Of a DNA stretch of 10,603 nucleotides, positions 4,596 to 10,603 are shown in pieces. The position numbers were made by a program, and so were the translations under genes. Under the pieces are notes generated by a model. The model had not been told where the DNA came from, made no database searches, and saw only the letters and a program-made list of their open reading frames with translations. The stretch spans positions 1 to 10,603 of the forward strand of contig CANQLN010000028.1 of NCBI GenBank assembly GCA_947624695.1, read 5' to 3'. The first letter of the stretch is position 1. Each line of letters opens with the position of its first letter. The stretch is from an uncultured Bacilli bacterium (GTDB taxonomy: Bacteria > Bacillota_I > Bacilli_A > RF39 > UBA660).

Positions 4596-6621
4596 ATTTA
4601 TCACATTCTTCACAAATGACATTACCATTTTTTTCGACTAAGAGATTACCACACTTTTTACATACTTCTCCGGTTGGTTTATACCAAGTCGCATAATCAC
4701 ATTTAGGGTAACCCGAACAACCATAAAATATTTTGCCTTTCTTAGTTCTTCTCGCCACAATATCTTTATGACATTTTGGACATTCAGCAATTTTTTCAGT
4801 TGATTCTTCTTCTTTCTTATTCTTTTTAATATATTTACATTTAGGATAATTAGAACAAGCAACAAATTCCCCATACTTACCTTTTCTGATAACTAAGTCT
4901 CCCCCACATTCCGGACAAATTTCTCCTGTTTGGGTTGGGGCTTTCTTTTCCATATTCTTTAAAGCATCATCCATAATGGGGGCAAATTTATCATAAAATT
5001 CATGTAAAACTTTAATATTATCTTTTTTAGCTTCCGCAATATCATCTAAATCTTTTTCCATATTAGCCGTATACTTAACATTAATAATATCACTAAAGTA
5101 TTCTTGTAATTTATCAGTTGTTTCCATTCCCATTTCGGTTGGCACAAATTTTTTATCTTCGACTTTGACATAATCATGATCTTTAATCGTACTAATAATG
5201 GTGGCATAAGTTGAAGGACGGCCAATACCTAAACTTTCTAATTCTTTAATCAAACTACTTTCGGTATAACGACTAGCGGGTTTGGTAAAATGTTGATATT
5301 TATTGATAGCATCCGCTACCACAACCTTACTTTTATATTCTTTAAAGTTTGGTAAAATTTTATCTTCGGCTTCTTCATATTCTTTATAGACTTTTAAGTA
5401 ACCATCAAAAGTTAAAACACTACCCGTTGTTTTAAATAAATAATCATTATTTTCAAAAGTGACGGTGGTCGCTTTTACTTTCGCATCAGCCATTAAAGAG
5501 GCTAAGCTTCTTATGTAGATTAATTTATATAATTTATATTCATCATTATTTAAGAAAGCTCTTACACTTTCCGGCGTTCTTAGAATACTAGTTGGTCTAA
5601 TACCTTCATGGGCATCTTGCATATTAGCATTTTTTTTGCCAACTTTAGCATAACCCACATATTCTTTACCATAAGTTTTTTCAATATAACTTTTGGTACT
5701 CCCAATAAATTCATCAGAAAGACGAACACTATCGGTACGCATATAAGTAATAAGACCGACTGTTTCATTAGACAAATCAACACCTTCATATAATTTTTGG
5801 GCTAGACTCATCGTTTTTGAAGCGGCAAAATTAAGTTTACTCGCCGCCATTTGTTGCAGTGTAGAAGTTTTAAATACTTCTCTTGCGGCTTTCTTTTTAT
5901 CTTTTTCTTCAATATTTTGAATATTAAAAGAATTAGATAATTTACTTAAAATTTCATCAGCTTCTAATTCGGTATTTATTTCAATATCTTGATCTTTGTA
6001 TTTAAATAGTTCGGCAGTATAATCTTTAAAATCAGCTTCAATAATCCAATATTCTTTTGGAACAAAAGCTAAGATTTCTCTTTCTCTGTCAACAATTAAT
6101 TTAAGAGCCACTGACTGAACTCGACCAGCACTTTTACCCCCTGTTTTATATTGCATTAACTTACTTAAACGGAATCCAATAATTCGGTCTAATATTCTTC
6201 TAGTCTCAGCCCCTTTAACTAAGTTCATATCAATTTTGGCATGTTCCTTAATTGACTTTAAAACCACATCTTTCGTAATTTCTCTAAAAGTTACGCGGTC
6301 ATATTTTTCTTCCGGAATACCTAACTCTTCTTTTAAATGCCAAGAGATAATTTCTCCCTCACGGTCAGGGTCGGTCGCAAGATATATATGATCAGCTTCA
6401 CTAACTAATTTTTTTAAAGCCTTAACATCTTTCGTTTTTCCTTTAATAACTACATAATTAGGTTTAAAATCATTATCTAAATCCACTCCCAAGCCATATT
6501 TCCCGGAGGTCGCTAAATCTCTAATATGGCCTTTGGAAGAAACAACTTTATATTCACCAGCTAAATATTTTTCAATCGTTTTACTTTTGGCTGGAGATTC
6601 TACAATCACAACATTTTTCAT
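4594..6621 (-). CDS. topA: DNA topoisomerase I (type IA)
   Basis: Relaxes negatively supercoiled DNA by cutting one strand through a 5'-phosphotyrosine. Counting from the ATG at 6621 (675 residues): the Toprim domain starts KNVVIVESPAKSKTI with catalytic E8, and the acidic ATDPDREGE motif gives D84 and D86. The active-site tyrosine is Y293 in LITYMRTDS. Three C-terminal four-cysteine zinc ribbons lie at about 569-595, 614-642 and 654-673. The ATG at 6621 is chosen because bacterial TopA proteins begin M-K-x-V-I-V-E-S-P-A-K and because GGATGTGA lies upstream; ATGs at 6627 and 6642 share the frame, but 6642 coincides with the predicted transcription start. It is monocistronic, with its own promoter and terminator. 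Full length for the family and the assignment is secure. Confidence 0.96.
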   Translation of the reverse strand: MKNVVIVESPAKSKTIEKYLAGEYKVVSSKGHIRDLATSGKYGLGVDLDNDFKPNYVVIKGKTKDVKALKKLVSEADHIYLATDPDREGEIISWHLKEELGIPEEKYDRVTFREITKDVVLKSIKEHAKIDMNLVKGAETRRILDRIIGFRLSKLMQYKTGGKSAGRVQSVALKLIVDREREILAFVPKEYWIIEADFKDYTAELFKYKDQDIEINTELEADEILSKLSNSFNIQNIEEKDKKKAAREVFKTSTLQQMAASKLNFAASKTMSLAQKLYEGVDLSNETVGLITYMRTDSVRLSDEFIGSTKSYIEKTYGKEYVGYAKVGKKNANMQDAHEGIRPTSILRTPESVRAFLNNDEYKLYKLIYIRSLASLMADAKVKATTVTFENNDYLFKTTGSVLTFDGYLKVYKEYEEAEDKILPNFKEYKSKVVVADAINKYQHFTKPASRYTESSLIKELESLGIGRPSTYATIISTIKDHDYVKVEDKKFVPTEMGMETTDKLQEYFSDIINVKYTANMEKDLDDIAEAKKDNIKVLHEFYDKFAPIMDDALKNMEKKAPTQTGEICPECGGDLVIRKGKYGEFVACSNYPKCKYIKKNKKEEESTEKIAECPKCHKDIVARRTKKGKIFYGCSGYPKCDYATWYKPTGEVCKKCGNLLVEKNGNVICEECDK

Positions 6622-6648
6622 GTGCATTTCACATCCATTCATTTATAT

Positions 6649-6677
6649 TTTATACACTGAAATTATTTTAATGTCAA
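6649..6677 (-). promoter_or_regulatory. Strong promoter of topA
   Basis: Perfect TTGACA (6677-6672), a 17-base spacer and TATAAA (6654-6649) on the minus strand. The start would fall near 6642, leaving a leader of about 20 bases before the ATG at 6621. In other bacteria topA promoters respond to supercoiling; nothing here directly shows that. Confidence 0.7.
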
Positions 6678-6711
6678 CCAAAATCAAAAAATTCGGCTAA
6701 AATAAGTCAAG

Positions 6712-6735
6712 AAAAAAGAGGAATTATTCTTCCCC
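6712..6735 (-). terminator. Intrinsic terminator of the dinD-rbgA-rnhB-ltaS unit
   Basis: The minus strand forms GGGGAA (6735-6730) with TTCCTC (6723-6718, one G-U pair) around a 6-base loop, followed by TTTTTT (6717-6712). The loop contains the ltaS TAA stop codon. Confidence 0.65.
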
Positions 6736-8805
6736 TTCTACTGGTTCTGTTTCATTTGGTTCGGTTTCACTATCAATAGTTTCATCTACTGGTTGTTCAT
6801 ATTCCGCCATTTTTTCATTTAAATAATTAAAGTAATTATTTTTAATAGCTTTACTACTCATTGTAATTTTTAAATCGACCATTTCATTAATAGCTTGAAT
6901 TTCTTCTGGAGTATAAGCATTCTCTTCATAATATGTTATTTTACTCGTAGAAGCATTATAGAATACTTTTTCATTTTTCCAAGAACCATCGGCAAAGATA
7001 ACCATTGATTCATAATCACTAGATAAAGCATCTGTACCCATATATAATCTTGGATCATAATCTAAATTCATTAAGTTAGCTAAAGTAGGCACTAAATTTA
7101 AATAGAAATTATATTCCGTGAAAGTCTTTGGGGTCATACTAGAGTTATAAATTAAATATGGGGTTCTTTCGATTTCATAATCATTTAAATCGTAATCAAG
7201 CATTTCGCCAACTTGACTTTTACTTAAAGCATATGGATAATGATCAGCAAGTAAAACTAAAACTGTATCATCCCACTTACCAGCATCTTTTAATCTTTTT
7301 TCGAGTTCCCCAATAGCTTCATCTACTACTTGAAGTTTGGATAAATAACGACTTACAGTAGCTGAATAACCTAAGGCTTGATATTTTTCTTTATAAAGTT
7401 CGCCATAAGTTGAATTATTCGTATAAGGTTGATGGGAAGAAACTGTTGTAAGCCAAGTCATAAATGGTTTACCACTATCATCATTTAAAACAATATCCAT
7501 CGCTTTATCAACAAATTCAATATCACTTGGCCATTCCCCATAATAACTAGCGGTTTTAATACCTAAAGCATCAGCGCCATAGAAATGCATACTACCCATA
7601 TTAGGATGAATGGTTTTTCTCTTATAATACCATTCGACAAAGTCATGCATACTACTGGTATTATAACCTTTATTATTAAATAAATTAAAGATTGCTTCAA
7701 AATAAGTATTGTCTTTATAAACATTTGATGTACAAGTATTATAAATAGAAAATAATCCGGTCATCGCACTAAATTCATTATTACCAGTGGCGCAACTATT
7801 TCGTGGGGAATAGTTATTTTCCCAATGCCATCCTTCATTATAAAGTTTTGTAAAATTAGGGAAATATTCTTCATTAATAATTGCTTCATTAACAGATTCC
7901 ATTAAAATAACAATTACATTTTTACCTTCAAAAGCTCCCGTATATTCATTATAATCTGTTACTTTTTGACTAGCAAAATATTTATTAAGAGAACTATATT
8001 TGCTATTTTGATCTTCTTCTGCAATTTTACTTAATGTTTCCGATACTTTTCTACTAGCATCGACATTATGATTATTGGGTAAAGTTGGATTAAAAGTCGT
8101 CTCTTCTTCCTCTACTTGGAAAAGATAACTTTTTAAATCTAAAATACCAAAGACCGTGGTACCAAATTGATTAACCGCTACTGTTGGAACATCTGGGTTT
8201 TTAAATAATTTTTGATTACTTTTAATTTGAAATTCATTTTGCATAAAAGGAAGAACAATCGATGCATAATATAATGCTGCTGTAACAACTAAACTAGGCA
8301 ATAAAAACCAAGTCTTTTTACTAAATTTTAATTTTTGATATTCTCCTTTAACACCTAAAATTATATAAATAATAATTGCTATGATAAAAGGAATAAAAAT
8401 TAAATAATAAGTCCATTTAAAAGAGTTTAAATAATCAAAGATATAATCTTTAACTGCCCCAAATTGACTAGAGGTATGAAAGGAGATATAAACTCCTAAA
8501 TAATTAATAAATCCTTGTTGTAACCATGTATATAAAGAATAAACAAAAATAAATAATAAATTAATTGTATTTTTGAGCCATCTTCTTTTAGTTAAACTAC
8601 TAATAAAAGTAACAATTAAAGAAAAGATAATGGTACTAAAAAATATTCTTAAAGTAGCATAATCAAAGATAGCAAAATTATTCATTATGCGGAAAATAAT
8701 TTCAATCGAAAATAAAACTATAATCATTATAGCTAAATTTTTTCCATATGTATCTCTAAAAATATTTAATTTTTTATTTTTTGGTTCATTTACTTCTGAC
8801 TTCAT
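6724..8805 (-). CDS. ltaS: LtaS-like phosphoglycerol transferase (lipoteichoic acid synthase family)
   Basis: A membrane enzyme of the LTA synthase/sulfatase superfamily that transfers glycerol-phosphate from phosphatidylglycerol onto a growing polymer outside the cell. It has 693 residues: five membrane helices at about 24-42, 52-70, 78-95, 132-150 and 166-186, then a linker and the extracellular alkaline-phosphatase-like domain. Visible metal and catalytic residues are E303 (ILMESVNE), the nucleophile T340 (CATGNNEF), H458 (SSHQPY) and D521-H522 (LADHYP), matching the S. aureus LtaS set. The C-terminus is an acidic Glu/Thr/Pro tail (about 671-693). The ATG at 8805 overlaps the rnhB end by 20 bases and has AAGGG nine bases upstream. 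It is the last gene of its unit. The polymer made may differ from classical LTA, so the family is secure and the exact substrate less so. Confidence 0.88.
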   Translation of the reverse strand: MKSEVNEPKNKKLNIFRDTYGKNLAIMIIVLFSIEIIFRIMNNFAIFDYATLRIFFSTIIFSLIVTFISSLTKRRWLKNTINLLFIFVYSLYTWLQQGFINYLGVYISFHTSSQFGAVKDYIFDYLNSFKWTYYLIFIPFIIAIIIYIILGVKGEYQKLKFSKKTWFLLPSLVVTAALYYASIVLPFMQNEFQIKSNQKLFKNPDVPTVAVNQFGTTVFGILDLKSYLFQVEEEETTFNPTLPNNHNVDASRKVSETLSKIAEEDQNSKYSSLNKYFASQKVTDYNEYTGAFEGKNVIVILMESVNEAIINEEYFPNFTKLYNEGWHWENNYSPRNSCATGNNEFSAMTGLFSIYNTCTSNVYKDNTYFEAIFNLFNNKGYNTSSMHDFVEWYYKRKTIHPNMGSMHFYGADALGIKTASYYGEWPSDIEFVDKAMDIVLNDDSGKPFMTWLTTVSSHQPYTNNSTYGELYKEKYQALGYSATVSRYLSKLQVVDEAIGELEKRLKDAGKWDDTVLVLLADHYPYALSKSQVGEMLDYDLNDYEIERTPYLIYNSSMTPKTFTEYNFYLNLVPTLANLMNLDYDPRLYMGTDALSSDYESMVIFADGSWKNEKVFYNASTSKITYYEENAYTPEEIQAINEMVDLKITMSSKAIKNNYFNYLNEKMAEYEQPVDETIDSETEPNETEPVEGEE

Positions 8806-9424
8806 CTTTCCTACCCTTTTCTAATACTTCTTTGACCGGTTTATATGTTTTACGGTACTCTTCTAATATACCATATTTTTGAATTAATTCAAGATGTCTT
8901 TTTGTAGGATAACCCTTATGTTTGTCAATTTCATATTCCGGATGTTTCTTACTATATTCCACCATTAATCTATCTCTCGTAACTTTGGCAATAACTGAAG
9001 CGGCAGCAATATTAAGACTTAAAGCATCACCATGAATAATAGGCATAACCGGGACATCTCTTTCTAATTTCATGGCATCTGTTAAAATATATTCTGGCTT
9101 ACATTTTAAATTGTCTAAAGCGATATTCATCGCTTTTCTAGAAGCTTCTAAGATATTTATCTCATCGATTTCTTTCGCTGAGATAATTCCTACTCCTACA
9201 CTTATTGCATCTCTTTGAATAATGTCATAAAAAAGGTCTCTTTTTTTCTCGCTTAATTGTTTAGAATCATTAAGTCCTTCTAATTTATAATTTGGGGGTA
9301 AAATAACCGCACCCGCTACCACGGGCCCCACTAAAGGGCCTCGCCCGGCTTCATCTACTCCTGCAATTAAAGTATATCCTTCTTTATTTAATTTTTTCTC
9401 ATATGCTAATAAGTCTACTGCCAT
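8786..9424 (-). CDS. rnhB: Ribonuclease HII
   Basis: Cuts RNA in RNA-DNA hybrids and nicks DNA at single embedded ribonucleotides, starting ribonucleotide excision repair in the cytoplasm. 212 residues, usual length. The four acidic metal-binding residues are in place: D24 and E25 in GVDEAGRGPLVGPV, D116 in YILTDAM and D133 in IHGDALS, with the conserved SVIAKVTRD helix (143-151) behind. The ATG at 9424 overlaps the rbgA end by ten bases; the nearest purine-rich GGAG is about 13 bases upstream, so initiation probably depends on coupling to rbgA translation. Its own TGA stop lies within ltaS. The rbgA-rnhB pair is also adjacent in Bacillus (ylqF-rnhB), which supports the operon. The assignment is secure. 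Confidence 0.96.
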   Translation of the reverse strand: MAVDLLAYEKKLNKEGYTLIAGVDEAGRGPLVGPVVAGAVILPPNYKLEGLNDSKQLSEKKRDLFYDIIQRDAISVGVGIISAKEIDEINILEASRKAMNIALDNLKCKPEYILTDAMKLERDVPVMPIIHGDALSLNIAAASVIAKVTRDRLMVEYSKKHPEYEIDKHKGYPTKRHLELIQKYGILEEYRKTYKPVKEVLEKGRKDEVRSK

Positions 9425-10287
9425 CTATCTAATGTTACTCCTTTAATTTTTTCGCCCACTAAATCATTATATACCTTTTCACTAATTTTTTCAAAGACTA
9501 TTTCATTATTTTTAATAGCGCCTATTTTTTTGGCAATTACTTCATACATTTCCATAACATCATTATTATCTATATCATAGTACTCTTTTAACTTATCGGG
9601 ATAGTATTTAAATAAAGTATTTAAGATATGAACACATATCTCATCTAAATTTAAAATTTCTTTTTTAATTCCTCCCGTCGCCGCAATATTTAAAGCTCCA
9701 ATTTCATCATCTAATTTCGGCCATAATATTCCCGGGGTATCCAACAAAATTATTCCTTCATTCGTTTTTAAATATTGCATTTCTTTTGTAACTCCAGGTC
9801 TATTTTCCGCATTAACCGCTTTTTTACCCGTAATTTTATTAATAAGCGTACTTTTACCTGTATTAGGAATTCCCATTACTAATGCTCTTATTTCTTTTTC
9901 TTTTAAGCCTTTATTCTTTCTCGCCATTTGAATTTCTTCTGTCATTTTATGAGTTTCCGAAATTATTTTTTTATAATCATCATTATTTTTTAAATCGACA
10001 ATTAAAACAACATAACCATTTTTCTCATAATATTCGGCCCATTTCTTCGTAACATTTATATCACATAAATCTTTTTTAGTCATAATTAAAATTCTTTTTT
10101 TATTTTTAATTAATTTGTCAATATCCTTTATTTTACTAGATTTGGGTATTCTAGCATCTACTAGTTCATAAACAATATCAATATTTTTTAATTCATCTTC
10201 TATTTTTCTTTTAGTTTTAGCCATATGGCCAGGATACCAGTTGATTACGCTTTTATGCAACCCCTGTTCTCCACTATTATTACTCAT
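9415..10287 (-). CDS. rbgA: Ribosome biogenesis GTPase RbgA (YlqF)
   Basis: A circularly permuted GTPase that acts late in 50S subunit assembly, promoting incorporation of proteins such as uL16. Counted from the ATG at 10287 (290 residues), the N-terminal NWYPGHMAK signature lies at 16-24, followed by permuted G motifs: G4 TKKD (70-73), G1 GIPNTGKST (139-147), G2 threonine in RPGVT (167) and G3 DTPG (183-186). A helical C-terminal domain follows. Start choice is uncertain. This ATG lies one base after the dinD TAA but has a poor Shine-Dalgarno; a GTG at 10296 overlaps dinD. A TTG at 10260 has GGAG eight bases upstream and gives an N-terminus closer to Bacillus RbgA. Function is secure and the start is not. 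Confidence 0.94.
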   Translation of the reverse strand: MSNNSGEQGLHKSVINWYPGHMAKTKRKIEDELKNIDIVYELVDARIPKSSKIKDIDKLIKNKKRILIMTKKDLCDINVTKKWAEYYEKNGYVVLIVDLKNNDDYKKIISETHKMTEEIQMARKNKGLKEKEIRALVMGIPNTGKSTLINKITGKKAVNAENRPGVTKEMQYLKTNEGIILLDTPGILWPKLDDEIGALNIAATGGIKKEILNLDEICVHILNTLFKYYPDKLKEYYDIDNNDVMEMYEVIAKKIGAIKNNEIVFEKISEKVYNDLVGEKIKGVTLDRWQ

Positions 10288-10288
10288 T

Positions 10289-10603
10289 TTAATCACTCAC
10301 TTTTTCTTTTATTTTCTTTGTTTCATCTATATATTTATAATTTAAACTGTTGCTTTTAGATATAGCTGATTTTTTAGTTTCTTTTTCATATAAGTCCTTT
10401 GCTCCTTTGGCAACTCCTCCACCACGTTTTGCTACATTTAAGTTTTCTTTTAAGCCTTTTGGATGTTCTTCTCTTGCAATATCCCTTGCTGCTATTTCAC
10501 CAATATTTGTTAAAGCAACTTCAATGTCAGTCATATTATCTCTCAACGATTCTTTTCGAAGACCTTTTAATTTTTTATATTCAGAAGCAGTCATATTTGA
10601 CCA
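10289..10603 (-). CDS. dinD: DinD-like protein, C-terminal part (cut by window edge)
   Basis: The reading frame stays open to the window end (W-S-N precedes the first visible Met), so the gene continues to the right and the N-terminus is not seen. The visible 104 residues carry the block LKGLRKESLRDNMTD, then ALTNIGEIAARDIAREEHP, KGLKENLNVAKRGGGVA, and a tail with Lys/Ser. These match the C-terminal domain of DNA-damage-inducible protein D, whose E. coli form is about 275 residues, induced by SOS and reported to inhibit RecA-mediated strand exchange. It stops one base before the ATG of rbgA or overlaps its GTG by eight, so the two are probably cotranscribed. That pairing of a damage-response gene with ribosome-assembly and lipoteichoic acid genes is unusual. 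Whether this relative is LexA-controlled cannot be judged, as the promoter lies outside the window. Confidence 0.85.
   Translation of the reverse strand, partial: WSNMTASEYKKLKGLRKESLRDNMTDIEVALTNIGEIAARDIAREEHPKGLKENLNVAKRGGGVAKGAKDLYEKETKKSAISKSNSLNYKYIDETKKIKEKVSD

Noticed and set aside
4638..5793. Open frames overlapping topA in other frames and on the opposite strand (4638-4874, 5580-5789, 5608-5793)
   Set aside because: They lie wholly inside the well-supported topA gene, have low-complexity or shifted composition and no good ribosome binding sites.
8786..8788. TGA read as tryptophan, as in Mycoplasma
   Set aside because: RnhB ends at TGA at the family's normal length and visible tryptophan codons in TopA are TGG.
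10289..10603. DinD-like gene as a truncated pseudogene starting at the visible methionine
   Set aside because: The frame continues open to the window edge in phase with the family, so the missing N-terminus is a window artefact as far as can be seen.

Overview
This is a low-GC, gene-dense window. Every protein gene reads leftward (minus strand). RnhB and the small peptide both stop at TGA, and the visible tryptophans in TopA are TGG, so the standard bacterial code applies and not the Mycoplasma code. The gene set (LtaS-type enzyme, RbgA, RnhII, TopA, RRF), the AT-rich spacers and the short leaders suggest an uncultured Bacilli-type Bacillota, perhaps a gut lineage near RF39 or Erysipelotrichales. 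That placement is inference.

Right to left, 10603-6724 looks like one transcription unit: the C-terminal end of a DinD-like protein (cut by the window edge), rbgA (ribosome-assembly GTPase), rnhB (RNase HII) and an LtaS-like phosphoglycerol transferase. All three junctions are tight or overlapping, and a terminator lies over the ltaS stop codon. topA follows with its own TTGACA-N17-TATAAA promoter and a terminator over its stop codon. Next is a 424-residue helical protein I do not recognise, with its own promoter starting right after the topA terminator. A second four-gene unit follows: a membrane-anchored thioredoxin-fold protein without the CxxC, a membrane-anchored protein of unknown role, frr, and a small multi-pass membrane protein. 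It starts at an extended -10 promoter near 3168-3176 and ends at a large 19-bp stem-loop at 690-740.

The left 690 bases have no long ORF but are not empty. At 53-139 (minus) there is a 28-residue, single-membrane-segment peptide with a near-perfect Shine-Dalgarno and its own terminator. A plus-strand promoter-like pair lies inside that terminator, facing into the 3' end of the peptide gene. Further right, divergent from the peptide gene, are two diverged copies of a roughly 110-135-base element. Copy 1 (291-425) has a consensus promoter, a palindromic hairpin and a terminator hairpin with U-tract, so it reads as a compact plus-strand small RNA of about 85 nt. Copy 2 (480-590) lacks the segment carrying the -10 box. 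Several differences between the copies keep pairing on the plus-strand RNA. The layout, a tiny hydrophobic peptide divergent from two tandem related sRNAs, resembles type I toxin-antitoxin loci such as dinQ-agrAB and zor-orz. I could not find long complementarity by eye, so this remains a hypothesis, but it is the best candidate for an undescribed system here.
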